Assembly (NCBI GenBank): GCA_050084985.1
Contig: JBITNC010000001.1
Coordinates: forward strand, 86,800,001 to 86,864,000
Direction: 5' to 3'
DNA length: 64,000 nucleotides
DNA from: Nageia nagi
Lineage: Eukaryota > Pinophyta
The notes beneath the pieces were generated by a model. The model ran no database searches, had not been told where the DNA came from, and saw nothing but the letters and a program-made list of their open reading frames with translations. This document shows, one piece after another, positions 47,130 through 59,625 of the stretch. The first letter of the stretch is position 1. Each line of letters starts with the position of its first letter. The position numbers and the translations under genes were made by a program.

Positions 47130-49846
47130 TCATGGTTCAATGACATGTCTGAGAACTTGTTAATTACCCTCATGAAGGTGGTTGGTGCATTACATAAGCC
47201 AAAAGGAAGTAGTAGCCACTCATATATAACCCTTGTCTATTTTTTATTGTAGTCTTCCATATGTCCTTATCATCGATTCACTTAGCAATATCCACTTCTC
47301 AAGTCCAACTTGGAAAAACATTTGGCCCCTTGCAAATGATCCATTAGATCATCAATTCTAGGCAACGGGTACCTATTTTTAATAGCAATCTTATTCAATA
47401 CATGATAACTCATACAAATCCTCCAAGTTCCATCCTTCTTTAGCACCAACACAATAGGTGAACCACATGGAAAGGCACTTGGTCTAATTAACCCTTGATA
47501 TAAGATCTCCCAAATTTGCTTCTTGAAGAGTAGTAATGTAAAGTGTGAAGTGAAAAAAGTAAGCATGGGTGTAAAGATAGTCAACACAAAACCAATGCCC
47601 ATAGAGAGTGTAAGGAAAATTTCAAAATTTTTAGAAATATTATGTCGAGGAGGTTGCAAGGGTTTACGAAGACATGCACAAGCTTTGAGCTTAAATTATC
47701 CCTAGAGGTGGCTAGGACATGGAATGCAAGGACTTGCACGGTTAATAATTTGGAACTTGTATTCAATATTGTAACCATAATCAAGGCCATCTTAATGCCT
47801 ATCTCAAGAAAGGAGATTAAAATCAATAGTAAGAGTAGTGACATGTTGGAGGTAAATAAGTTTAGAGGGGAGGAAATGAATATCATCAAGAACTATCCAC
47901 ATATTTCATAAAGAAATTCATGTGGCCATGGATCAAGGTGATTAAGCAAATAATGAAGTACATTACACTAGAAGGGAGACATAAAGATGTATTTCTCTAC
48001 CATTTTGGAATTCTTAATCATGTCAAATTTCATGATGCAGTAAAAATTTCATTCTTGTTATGCTTCATTTTGTTGTAGCAAAGTAAACGCTCTACACAAG
48101 TTATACATCCTTTATAGGCCATTTTAATTAGAACGTCTTCTTCCCTATGCTTATTCAAGATGTAAAAGGTTATGAGATCCTTTCAAAAATCTGACTTTTT
48201 TTTATTAATACCAATTTACCTAAATTTAGTAATTAAAAAAAAAACACTCCACTATCAATTGCTTGTACAACCTTATGTAGGGAGAGGAGCATCAGGAAAC
48301 AATGAGATTTCATGCTCAATTGCCCTCTTAAGTGGTAGCCCCTTTGGCTCTACAAAGACTTGTTAAAACACCTACACAATAGCATGTACCTTCTTTTATT
48401 TATCCAATGTTGACACTTGTTGTAGTGGTCATTGCATTATAGTCTATATTTGGCCCTAACATTGGTGCTCCAATCCCTTCGTTACAAGGTCTGAGCATCA
48501 AAAGTACAAACCTCTTACTAGCATTGATGAGTCTTCTTCATTTGGCTCAACGGAATTCTCATTTTGCTTCTATGGTTATTAACAATATACGTTTTTACAT
48601 ACTTAACCAACCTATATTGATTTTGTTTTCTATAATAGATGGCATCTTTATTAAACAATAAGGATTTCGAAAAACCACACCAAAAATATCTGATGACACT
48701 ACATCAATAACTATTTTATCAACAAATCTAGCATTGATGGCAAATTTCAACTTTCATTGCTTTGTAGATTGCATCTTGACATCATTGTATACCTAACCCA
48801 AAGGATATGGATGTGGATGGTTGTAAGTCTTCAACCCCAACTTCTTCATCATGCTTTCATCAATGAGATTAGCTTGTGACCCTGGATTAAAACTAAAATT
48901 AATTATGTTCTTGGACTATATCTTGATATGCAAAAGGTGTCTCCTCTACTCATTATTGATTTCAACGTTTTAAATTATTGCATTTATTATTGCTTCATCC
49001 ACCTTTGAACTGTTATCAATTTCTTCATTCTTAATAGTCATGGTAAGTAGTCTTCTTTTCATTGTTTTTTTCTTACTATAACAAGGTAATTCCAAGTGAA
49101 GCTTCCATCAATTTTCATCAATATAACCATCCTTATCACAATGTATGCAATGCCTATTATCATCATCATATTCCTTTATGGTTGTAGTAGCATTATAGTC
49201 TTGGGCTTTTCGTTTGTCTTTATCTTGAGACTTCCCCTTGCTATTGCCCTATTGATTTTTCTCATAGTTGTCACCTTATTGCCTTTGTTTCCCATCCTTC
49301 ACAAGCTATTGTGCTTGGACACTTGATCAAGATTTGTGGGATTGAACAACATTATTATCCTTCTCAAATGATTATGCAAACCTCCATCATACTTCATCAA
49401 TATTTATGGATATTTGAGGGAAATCCCAAGCAATCTAGCTTGCTTTCTAAATTCAATTGTGTACTCTTGTACAATTTGTCATTTTCCTTGTCTAAAGAAT
49501 TCTCATTCTTAAGTTGCTTATTTTGGTGGTTTAAAGGATAGAATTGCTTTCTAATTAGGTCCTTAAAATCTCTCCATGATGTAATGGCCAATTGTTTATC
49601 ATGCCTGAGGGATTCAACATTGTTTTCCCACCAGACCAAAACATGTCCTCCCATATTGAGTCTTGCAAAGGAGATCTTTTGCTTAACATTTTCCACAACT
49701 TGCACTTGGAAATACACATTTAGTTGCTTTAGCCAATTATTTAAATTCACAACATCAATTTCTCCTCCAAATGTACAGATAAGCACCTTAGCCTTTACCT
49801 TGTAGGGAATTGAAGAAAGGCTTAAACTTTTTGGTGTTTTCTCCAC
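47130..49846 (-). pseudogene. Ty3/gypsy gag-protease-RT fragment
   Basis: On the minus strand: gag (49846-49397; INLNNWLKQLNVYF-like core, SWRDFKDLIRKQFYP), a zinc knuckle near 49120-49150 (HCIHCDKDG), a protease region (about 48960-48600; DPGSQANLI and VSSDIFGVVF-like stretches across frames) and RT (47660-47140; [42 protein letters not shown]). RT is cut off before the YxDD site by the junction at about 47130. Stops and frameshifts throughout. Confidence 0.8.
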
Positions 49847-50039
49847 TTTCTTAGCTTGTCCTTACTACTTATTTCTAAGTTGTTTATTTCAAAATCCTCA
49901 TCAAACATTCTTAATCTTAATTGTTCTTCCTCCATGGAAGTGTTTCGTAGCTTTCTTCCAATTTTTAGATTATATGGAACTAACTCAAAGTTCTAAGACC
50001 TTCTACCCTGCATACACAAGCCTCCTGAATGAACTTAGC

Positions 50040-50049
50040 TTTGATACCA
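50040..50049 (-). other. Primer-binding site of the gypsy gag-RT fragment
   Basis: The minus-strand TGGTATCAAA(GCTA) precedes gag and follows an LTR edge (CA at 50051-50050). The LTR to its right cannot be delimited because no second copy is in the window. It does not match the LTR at 43382-44459, so the two minus-strand gypsy pieces come from different elements. Confidence 0.6.
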
Positions 50050-50600
50050 TGTGATTTGTAATGTCTAGTAAGCTATGCTATTCTTAGATCCCCACATATA
50101 GATTTTATACTTCTTATCTAATCACAAATTTATGTTATGTTCTTAATATGACCAATATTGACTATCAAAAATGACAAATAGCCAATAAAAAATATGCACA
50201 CATACAATAGAGCACAAGTATTTATAGCAATACAACCCAAGTGTGGGAAAACATCCACTTTCAAATAAGCTCTAATTTATAAATTGATCAAAATGAAGCA
50301 AGACAACTATAGTAAGCATGAGTGCTACTATCACCACAAACACAACACAACCAATAATTTTCAAATCACTTCTTGATCAACTTCATTAGTATCCTAGCAC
50401 TCTCCAACCTCAACAATAGCAAAGAATCATCTATCAACCATCAACAACCTCAACAAGTTTCTCATGGAGTATTTACCTATAATTGCTTAACAAACTTGCC
50501 CAACTTATCAAGTCTCAAAAGATATTGGTTGAAAGACCTTAATAAATGGCTTTATTTTTAGGGTTTACCCAACACAATCCCTTCTCGTAGCAACAAATTA
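50050..50600 (-). repeat. Probable 5' LTR of the gypsy gag-RT fragment, right edge unknown
   Basis: About 550 bases next to the primer site with no coding signal; the plus reading starts TGTGATTTGTAATG. LTR status is inferred only from the adjacent primer site and gag. Confidence 0.45.
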
Positions 50601-50604
50601 GAAG

Positions 50605-51050
50605 TGCAAATTGCAAAAAGAGTAATTCAAAATTTTTGGAATGATGATATCAAAGATAAAAGAAAACTCTTATTATAAAAATGCCATTAATCCAAAACTT
50701 GAACATCCTTTATATCCACATAAGATAATTAATTTCAAAAAGAAACTTGTGATTGCTAAATTAAGAACTAATTAGTATGAACTTCATAATGAAATAGGTA
50801 GATGGACAATACCAAAAACTTGTGATTGCTAAATAATGAACTAATTTGTAAATTTTGTAACCTAAATGCCATAGAAAATGAGACTCGTTTTATCTTTTTT
50901 GCCCACTCTGCAAATATATAAGAGAAACCTACAAAGGTATTTGTGATTATAACTTAATCGACAAATTCTTAAACCAAGACAATCAAAACAAGCTTGACGA
51001 TTTTATTATACAACTTAATTATATGAGAAATAATCATTCAAATACTTAAT
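50605..51050 (+). pseudogene. C-terminal tail of a non-LTR retroelement with a CxxC...H/R...C zinc motif
   Basis: Across two or three frames the plus strand reads VQIAKRVIQNFWNDDIKDK, then YPHKIINFKKKLVIAKLRTN, YELHNEIGRW and, after an AT-rich break, ICKFCNLNAIENETRFIFF, CPLCKYIRETYKG, ending LDDFIIQLNYMRNNH before a stop at 51048. This order (alpha-helical KLR block, E-x-GR, C-x2-C-N, IE-x-E-x-HF, CP-x-Y-x-x-IR) resembles, from memory, the C-terminal tails of some animal non-LTR retroelement polyproteins, and not the zf-RVT tail of the plant LINE at 37250. The His is Arg here (CAT to CGT). No upstream RT was found. The family name is not settled. Confidence 0.45.
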
Positions 51051-51059
51051 TGATATATT

Positions 51060-52269
51060 TTCTTTTTTTTCTTATCAGGACAACTTTTGATAGGTCCTAC
51101 GAACCTTTGGGTTTAAAAGGATGGTAAAAAACTTATCTTCAAAATTCTCCTCTCTTCACTTGAAATGCAACTCTTGCAATTCATAACCCTTTTCAAGACA
51201 ATTCTTAACACTTCAGCTTCCCTTCGATATGCATTCTATTAACTTAGCATTATCGCTACACCTAGCATTGGCACTAAAAGTTGGGTCATCCAATCAGGTC
51301 ATAATCAGGTCATCCTACTAATAGGGTGGGAATAATGTGAAGGTCATTTCATGATCATGTTTTACCAAATCTCTTCCAAAAACATCCCAATATAGATCCA
51401 ACACACCACACCACAATCCCCAACAATTTAATAACCAATTATGTCATTCTCTCGCAATGACGTTGGTTGTAGCATTGGCATGAAGAAATTGCAAGAAAAC
51501 TAAACCAAATTTAAAAAGATCAAATCATGGTCTCCACTTGAAGATATCTAATCTCCTCAAATGATCCTTATAGATCAAGTCATGAGGTTAATTTTTATTA
51601 TTTGAAATTAATTTGAATTTTCTTGATTTTGAAGAAGTTTTTTATTTATTTAAATTTTATAACAATGTTAATATATTCAAAATTATAATGATCAATTTTT
51701 TAAGTTTTATGATGTTTTAAAAAAAATGGATTTTATTTTGTTTAGATTTTTTTCCTTTTTATGTGCAATTCTATATACAAACCCTAAGACACACCATTTG
51801 TGTACTTTTTGTTAACGCTAAGAAAAAGAATTTATTATGCAAGAACCCAACACCTGTTGTTTTAAAAATACTAGATATTCAATAGATTCAGTAGCTTATG
51901 CAACATGTTTGCATTACATCTAGTAGCCAATGCTAAATCAAATCTTCTAACTACACAACCTATACATTTGTATCTAATAAATTCACAACCAACTATTCAA
52001 ATAATCTTTCCTAAACTTCTTCTTAGGATAGACTTTAGCTAAGATGAAAGCCTCTGTGAGTGTTATCGTTGAGATTTGTTGTTGCTTCTCCTATCTAGTT
52101 GTGTTTGTTTTTTCATATTGCTTAAATCTGAGAAGGAATTTTTGCATGTAAGACTTATGAGGTAATATCTTTGGTCTCATGTTTCTTTGTCTTCAGGTGG
52201 TAGGGTTTCTTCCAAAGCTTCATATTTTTCATCCATAAGGAACTTCTTAGATATGGTCAGCTCATTTTT
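51060..52269. other. Sequence without a recognised gene
   Basis: AT-rich, no open frame of note. A short direct repeat of AATCAGGTCAT occurs near 51292-51320. Nothing else recognised. Confidence 0.4.
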
Positions 52270-53299
52270 AGTAGCCCTAGAGGGCAACTTTGATCACTTA
52301 ATTTGTGCCGAATTTTGAGAAACAACTATCTTGTGCTTGAAGGCTCTCATGTGATTGGAAGTTCAATTCCTTTGAATTGGCATCATGCTTCTGAATCAAA
52401 CCTTCAAATTGAACCTCTAGTTCTAATCTCATTTTATCTTGGGAATGCTCAGGTTCACTTCATTGTTTTTCATCCTTGGGTGGCCTTCTTTCGACATTGT
52501 CCTTCCCTTACAAATTGTTATTGAAAGCGCCTGTCATCTTGCCCCTTAAGCTCTTGATGGGAACAATTGCTATCTTGCTTTTGCGAAAAAATATACTTTC
52601 ATTGGGAAAAGTTCTAACTTTGCTTATTGTGCAAACAATTTTTTTTCAAATGACCCTCATGTTGGCAACCATAATAGCGTAGGGAAACATTTTCATATTA
52701 ACTTGTTGAGAACAATCACCCCCATCGAAGGATAGATTAATAAATTGAAGTCAAGTTTTTCATCCCATCCATCCAAATCGCCAACCTTACTTTGTTAAGG
52801 TTCGATCTTTTTGCTACATTCTCTGAAGCTTGATCATACATGTACTAGTTACCAATATTGTTCTCTACTTTGGTGAAAATATTTTTAGATAAAAAATGTA
52901 CCAAGAGTGCATAATCCAAATCGGGAATCCTTCCAAATATGTCGTAAAAGGGTTGAAATTGATGCCCCATTCTTTAATACAAATTCCTCTTTTCCTGTAA
53001 AACCATCCCAATCTATTTTCCCAAACAAAATTTTGTTGATCAATCTCATAGAAAGAAACAGAAAACAAATTATTGAGAACTGTTATCCAAGAAACCTTGG
53101 TGCAAGATAGAAACACAAAATTTTGGAGCTTTGCCAAGCTTGGCCTCCTTCCACAAATCTTACAAAAAGAGTGTCTTTCATATTTTTCGAAATCTACAAC
53201 GAAATCCTCATCTTCAATGTGACTAGTGGAAACGACATCAAATATGTCTGAAGGATGCAACCAAGGTCCCTTTGAGGTAGAAATTTGTCTCCAATCCAC
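52270..53299 (-). pseudogene. DUF4283 / zinc-knuckle (LINE ORF1-like) remnant
   Basis: On the minus strand the best open part (53299-52865) holds a DUF4283-like core: WENRLGWFYRKRGICIKEW, then INFNPFTTYLEGFPIWI. This fits the family pattern ending FNP...PVWVRLP. Further on, frames shift and a zinc knuckle appears near 52676-52632 (CQHEGHLKKNC). The same domain pair starts plant LINE ORF1 and is also found in many single plant proteins. No endonuclease or RT follows at lower coordinates, so this may be a separate truncated LINE 5' end or a pseudogene. Confidence 0.6.
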
Positions 53300-56200
53300 A
53301 TGACTAGTGTCTGTAGAATCCTCTAGTTCTCCTTTAAAAGGTCACCTACATTGATCAAGCGAATTTCCACCTCCATGATCGCCTTCGAAATTTTCCAAAC
53401 CCATGTGTTCTACAAACCTAGGGATTTCGCTTCTATCACGCATTATTCTTGCCACATCATTTATGTATTCTTCCCCTATCTTGATGCAAATTTACCACTA
53501 AGAAAAACATATCCGATGAATGGTTATAGCCAATGGATGCTTGATAGGAAGGAAATACCCCAATTGTTTTATAATTGATTGTTTGATGGCAATTCTAAAA
53601 CGAAATAGTTTTCATGACAATGTCTCTTGGTGGGTGAACATAAGGTGTGGAAAAACCTCCCTTAAACAACTCTAACCACTTATAGCTTTCTTCAACATGG
53701 AATTTGATTTGTAAACCTAAGCAGTTTGATGCTTTGGCTTTAATTAAAATGTATCTTTGGAATTAGGCTTTAGCAACAAAGCTTGGCCGAAGATTAATAA
53801 ATGTTGTATAATCGTTATGATCTTTTGAATAGTATTGGTAAGGGTGTAAGAGAGAAGTTTCTCAACAATCAAAGTCTTCCTTCATTCGAAATCCTATTGA
53901 CCAGATATGGCTGTCAAATTTAAGTTACTTTGAAGGGCTTTATGTTAATAAATAGGTTTGGAATATGAAGAGCATTAAATAGGATTTTGAAAGATTTAGG
54001 GAACACATATCCACCACTCCTACAAAACTATCCTCATCGGACAAGTCTAGTGATGACTAAGAAAGAGCTTGATTGAGTAAATGTTGAGAGCTACATCATT
54101 ATTTCAATAACAGGAGTCAGATCTTGGCATCCCCCATCCCTTTGGCCCCTACATGATTTTGTAATAAAGAATCAGTTCATATGAGAAATCTTGACACAAA
54201 CTTCTTGTCTTTCAAGCTCGGATAATGGTGTTTCTATCCAAATGGCCCTGACTCATTCGCTGGAGTACATTATGCTTCAGGTCCTCTTGCAGACTCCATA
54301 GCTTATATTAATAGGAAAATCTTTTGGCAGCACTCTTATTACCCTAAACGGGCACATGGCATGCCTTACAAGATAAGTGCTTGGAAATTACAAATATGAA
54401 AAAAAAGGGCTGGTCAGTGGCATCCCAGTGTTTCTTATGTTTTGAGATATTCTTTTCTGATTACTCGTCCCTTTTCTCAATGTTTGCTTGGATCTTGGTA
54501 TTTCTATCCTTCCAAAAGTACGCTTAAATTTTATTCCTGATATTCCAGCTTTTAAACCAAGTTCATAAAAAAAGGTTTGTTAATCCTCCCATCAAATGAT
54601 TATGGCATTTGGAGATATACATCTTGTGGTCAGAGCTTAGGAATTTTTGTAACGATATTATTTTCTGCAACCATACATATCATATTCGTGATCTTTTGAT
54701 TTGTATTCTCTAACATCGTTCTTACGGGGAGATAAAATATTGGAAATTGAAGGGTTTAACCTAAAGGTGAGTGGGTGGTAGCACAAACTCTTCTGTATAG
54801 CAGAAGTGCGCTCTGAAACATTTTTATCAAGAACATCTATCCTAAAAACTCTAGGTTCTTGGCAGCCTCTTCCAGGTTTTCTTACAATTAACACTAGCAG
54901 ATCAAGTGATGGTAATTCAGGTCAGGCTGGTATGGATTTTTAATATGAGATGACATAAGCAGAATTGTTTGCTGGCTTTGTGTAGGTGTTGATCATCACA
55001 CTCCTTACTATACTGAGGCTTTTATAATTCTCCATGTCATTCAGAAAATAATGAATTTGGGTCCCCACCAATTTCTTCTAGAATCAATTTAATAGTTTAT
55101 AGTTGGCCTTACATTGAGTAAATCTTTTGATAGGAATTGAAAATGACACTACATCAAAGAGGGTCTTTGGTTTCGTCACTAACTACTTCTTCCAGCTATT
55201 ATAAAAGGGGATTCAACAGGGAGGCATATGTATTGGCTTCTAAGGAAGATACACCACCAGGTAACATAAAGCTGGGAGCATTGATGTGTTCTTCCATTTC
55301 ATTGGCTACAGAGATTCAATGTGAGCTTATGAAATAGCAATCAGGTGGGTATGAACATTCTTCAAGCGGGAATCATCCTATTTCAATATGATACATTAGT
55401 TGAATAGCATTCATGAATATACAGTTTCTGTTATGTTATGGTGATCTACACGGTGTTTTAGGATTTTCGTACTTTTCCACAATTTATATTTGGAAGTCTA
55501 GATGACTGTGATCTTCATTTCTAGTATGCATTGCTTCATACAAAGTCTTTTCCTGGATTAGTTAAAAAAATTCCGAGTCTCAAAAAACACATCTATTTAG
55601 ACTCTAGGCGAAGTTTTGTCAAAGAATGACACTATATAGATCTCACCAACTATCCACACATCCAGAGACTAAAAAGGTAACGAAGCATGTATAGATATAC
55701 AAACCAGCATTCCCACGACATTGAAATGAAAGATTATGGAATTCAAGAAAAGAAAATCAACATTTTTATCAGAAATACACAAAACCCTTTCGCTAAAAAA
55801 GAAATGAGATAATCTGACTATCAAAAATTAAAATATGTATTTGGAACAAGAACAAGCCAATGCTTATTTAATTTGCAACATGGTAGTTGGCACTAAGGGT
55901 TTCTATCCAAAATGAGGTATTTATATCAAATAGACCCAAATTATCATCCTTCTTTTCTGAACCTTATTTTAATAACAAACCACTTTGGCTTTTAAATAAA
56001 TGCAGTTCTATATTTACAATGCTTACTTCTCTGGTATATACTACTTTTAATTTCTTCATATACCAAGAGGGTATATGAATAATACCTGCGCTCTGACCTA
56101 TCTCCCATCCAAATGTTTTAACATGTAGATTTGGCTGATTGGAGAAAATTTGTTTGGATAATTTTACTTAACCTCGTCTAGTCAATGTGAATATTTTTAA

Positions 56201-57000
56201 ATTTTTAAGTACCAATCCTTATTGAATGTACTGTTAACTCTAAAATCTAGCACAGCAAAGTGCTATATGAACATGCTCATGTTCATATGAGATACAAAAC
56301 ACAATACTCCTGCACTGGACTTCCACCGGCCAAAACTATGTAGAAACTGGGGGGATTTCCAATATTAAAAAACAATTAGACATTAACTTCACAAATATCT
56401 AATCTCAAGTTCTCAACCAAAATCATGAGAATGCACAGACAAATATTTAAACCAAGGTTCCACAAGGCCCCAGGAACAGGGTAACATGGGGCACGGGGGA
56501 ACAGGGGGAACATGTTAGGAATGGGGAATTTGTGCTATTTCATTGGGGAATGGGGTAACTATTTCCCAGCTACCAGAAACGCCTCCTTCAGGGAAGTGAA
56601 CGCATTCCCGAGTAACCCTGATTTAAAGCAACAGCCAAACTGTAGCAGATAGCTGAATAGATCTAGCCATGTTTCCAACCATACCTCTCTCTACCAATCA
56701 GTTTGTGCGTGTGTCATGGAATGTCAGGGAAGTGGACAGCAGGGAACATCGGGACAGGTGGGATAGAAGGGTCATCATAGGTATGTTGAAAAAAAAAACA
56801 GAAAATGCAAAAATATTATAAATATAGCTTCTTCAATGCATACAAGAATAAATACATAACAAAAAACGACAACATGAAATTCAAAAGCATTTTATATCAC
56901 TATCAATCTCCAATTTGAATCATCTTATCACAACTCAATGAAAAACTCTAATACAAAATAGGCTGAAGTCCCCTAGAAACATTCAGAGGATGGAGACAGA
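53300..57000. other. Long stretch with only weak coding traces
   Basis: A plus-strand 75-codon frame (53351-53578; FPYLDANLPLRKTYPMNGY) and frameshifted pieces to about 54560 may be pseudogene debris that I cannot name. Near 54940-55120, AELFAGFV and FLLESNLIVYSWPYIE across frames faintly recall an RVT_3-type RNase H. 56460-56780 is richer in G runs (GGGGAA and GGGAACA words). The part next to 57000 may be downstream flank of the TL17-like gene. Nothing firm. Confidence 0.35.
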
Positions 57001-57006
57001 TCCATG

Positions 57007-57007
<1 letters not shown>

Positions 57008-57061
<54 letters not shown>
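57008..57061. repeat. Compound microsatellite (TA)n(CA)n
   Basis: About 21 TA units are followed by about 6 AC units without interruption. It lies about 130 bases downstream of the stop codon of the TL17-like gene. Confidence 0.97.
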
Positions 57062-57187
57062 ATAGAACAAGTAGAAAATTGAAATTTTAGATGACAAAAA
57101 CTTCAGTAAAATAATGAGGTGACTACAAATCATGAAGCTGCAATGGTTAGCAAGTTCATAGATACGCTGTCTGCAAAGAACCTGAAC

Positions 57188-57779
57188 TTAACATAGCAGC
57201 GTGTCTCGGGTTGCATTGCCAGTTGTTGTATTTACCCTGCAAGCCCACAACGCATGCAGCTGATTCAAACATATTTTCAATCAAACGTGCAATTAAAAAG
57301 CTTGCATTCCTTGTTGATAGAATGTAAGTACTTGTCTTACCCATCAGCAATGTTACAAAGATATTGACGCTGGTCATCCCTCAAAGGTACATCCGTAAAG
57401 TCTACATTGATTCAAAGTCATCAAGACACAACAGCTGTAATTTATAAAGTAGTTGACTAGACAAACAATGAGGTAATTAGAAAATTGTTGATAAACCATG
57501 ATTTTGCTGATATATCGCAACTTTTCCTTCAGCTGATTTTTTCCGATAAATCACGATTTTTCCTCTGTGTATCTATTTTTTAATGTGCCATGAATTGTTT
57601 CCCATTTTTTTAATTTTGACCTGAAGCCAAATTTTTGTTTTACCGATTTCTGAAACACTGAATTAAGATAAATATTAAATACTTATTCTCATCTTACCTG
57701 CCCCATTAATATTTGATCCCCTAAAAGACGTGTTGCCTGTGACAAGTGCACCTTCCATATTTGCATTGCTCAAATTTGC
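57188..57779 (-). CDS. TL17: TL17.4-like thylakoid-lumen pentapeptide-repeat protein, last three coding exons
   Basis: Three minus-strand exons join in frame: 57779-57698 (82 bases), 57401-57341 (61) and 57236-57188 (49, stop TAA). Each intron edge is canonical: GTGTGCAG before the first, GTAAGA and AATGTAG around the first intron, GTAAGA and CTTGCAG around the second. The first exon encodes pentapeptide-type repeats (ANLSNANMEGA, then GNTSFRGSNINGA). The next gives DFTDVPLRDDQRQYLC..IADG and the last VNTTTGNATRDTLLC. This C-terminus is the signature of the nuclear-encoded thylakoid lumenal 17.4 kDa protein of plants, whose exact role is unclear. Intact frame and splice sites argue for a real gene. 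Upstream exons (transit peptide, earlier repeats) were not found up to 64000; they may lie beyond very long introns, or this is a fragment. Confidence 0.85.
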
Positions 57780-58786
57780 CTGCACACAAAAAGGTTAAGA
57801 ATTGGACCATGCATTCTACCTTAGGAGTCATACAAAACAAGGCTTAAATGAATTAAGTTTTGGCAAGGCCATATTTACCATGACCTTTTTCTAAAGGTTG
57901 AAAGTTGAAGAGATTAAAAACCATAAGGTGCAGCTGGGGAGTCTTAAAACACCAATCAGGTGTGCTGCCTATTCTGACGCCCAAGAATCTGTCTGTGGCT
58001 ATTATTTTCATTTTAAACATTGATGACTTAATATATTATTCAAAGAATACTGGCAACTTGTTTTCTACATATATTTGTTTTTAAAGTAATAAAAACAGAT
58101 AGTAAAATATAATGATCCTTGAATCTTTAACATAAAAAGTTTCTAGAAATAATCAGAAAGGGTCAAACAGAAACTTAAATTGCAGACATCATAATTGACC
58201 AGGACAAATCAGTACAAGCCAAAACTCTCAGGCTGTCTTCTGTGTATGTGAGTATAGACATGGATACAAGGGAATTCTATTTATATTGCTAGAATGTGGG
58301 ATGAAAGCAACATTGTGCAAATAATGAAATGTATTCAGGTGAACATATGTGTTTTGGCCTTTTAGTCATAAATGATGCATTGTGGCAGATAGAATGGCTG
58401 CAAAGACCTTTATAAAAGGTGAAGAGCTCAGAAAGGTCAAGTGAGACTCAGAGTTTGGAGAGAGGAAGTCCTTAAATATACTAGTCAGATGTAATAGAAC
58501 AGATCACTGAAAGAAATGGAAGGTTATAGGTTGTGAAGATTGAGCACAACATTCAGGTAGAAAAAGTATGTTACTTTACATAATTTTTGAAATTTCCTTG
58601 TAAATTTAATTAAAGTAGGTCATGTTGAAGTGTCTGTTGGTCGTTATATTATCATCAGAAAAGAACAAGGTGTTAAAAGTCAAATAAAAGGAATATTTTC
58701 TCACAAATAAAAGGAATATTTTCCAATACTTCTATTCATCTCTTATAAAAACTTATATTGATGTGAAGTAAAGGTCATAAATATTA
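57780..58786 (-). other. Probable intron or upstream flank of the TL17-like gene
   Basis: It starts at a good 3' splice site for the exon at 57698-57779. No further pentapeptide-coding exon was recognised. The sequence is ordinary AT-rich with no TE motif seen. Confidence 0.45.
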
Positions 58787-59625
58787 GGGAAAATATCTAA
58801 AATACCCCTATATTATGATAAAATATCGAAATCACCACTATAATTTTTAAAATATTAAAACTACCCCTATATTCTGGTGAAGCTTTTGCACATGAAGACC
58901 TGGCCGACGCTGTGACTCTTCTGCCATTGCAACATTCTCCAGCCTTGCGAGACACCATTCAGATGTCGAGGCAGAGTATAGATGTGGAACAGAAACAACG
59001 TTGAGGCTCTTGATCAAACTCCAAAAAGAGTCCCAACTGAGTGGCATGGGTAATAAAACTCGAGAAAGAAGTACGAATGAAAGGAGCTACCAGGAGAAAA
59101 GCACAGCCTACACAAAGTTACCACATGGAAGGAAAGGAGTTCTCTATCATAAGACCCCGGAATGGAAGCAATATGTTTAACTGGAACCCCGAGGAATTTA
59201 GAAAAAACAGCCAGAAAACCATTGATCCAGCTAAAACTAACCTCAAACGAACTCAGATTCTTACAAGAATAAAACCAAGAAAAAGATGTAACACCCAACT
59301 TTCTATAAGATCCATCACTGGAGAACAATTAACTTATACATTTCTCCTGATACATGAAAAAAATGCAGAATATGAAAGTTAATGTGAAAGGAATTAATGA
59401 GATCTGGAACCGCAGAGTGCCAGGCTGGTGTTCATGCCAGGCACTTCCCAGATTTCGAACGTTGGAGTCTGAAATTCTTTGTTGCTGTTAACACCTTCCC
59501 TTCCAAAGTGTGAACTTCCGTCTCTCCAATTTTAAAAGATCATGGGGGTAATTTGGATATTTTAAAAATTGAAGGGGTATTTTTGATATTTGATGAGAAT
59601 ATAAAGGTATTTTAGATATTTTCCC
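58787..59625. mobile_element. Mutator-like (MULE) TIR element, 839 bp, with 9-bp target duplication
   Basis: Terminal inverted repeats of about 81 bases (58787-58867 and 59545-59625) start GGGAAAATATCTAAAATACC on both sides and are roughly 80% alike by eye. TAAATATTA flanks both ends (58778-58786 and 59626-59634); a 9-bp duplication and long GGG-ended TIRs point to the Mutator superfamily. There is no transposase. The interior (58868-59544) is clearly richer in G+C than its surroundings and open in both directions for about 100 codons (plus 59041-59382, minus 59328-59014), which could be captured host sequence (Pack-MULE type). I recognise no protein. Confidence 0.85.

Noticed and set aside
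56460-56780. G-rich stretch as a CpG-island promoter
   Set aside because: G-run words without TATA, CpG enrichment or an adjacent gene start; more like repeat debris.
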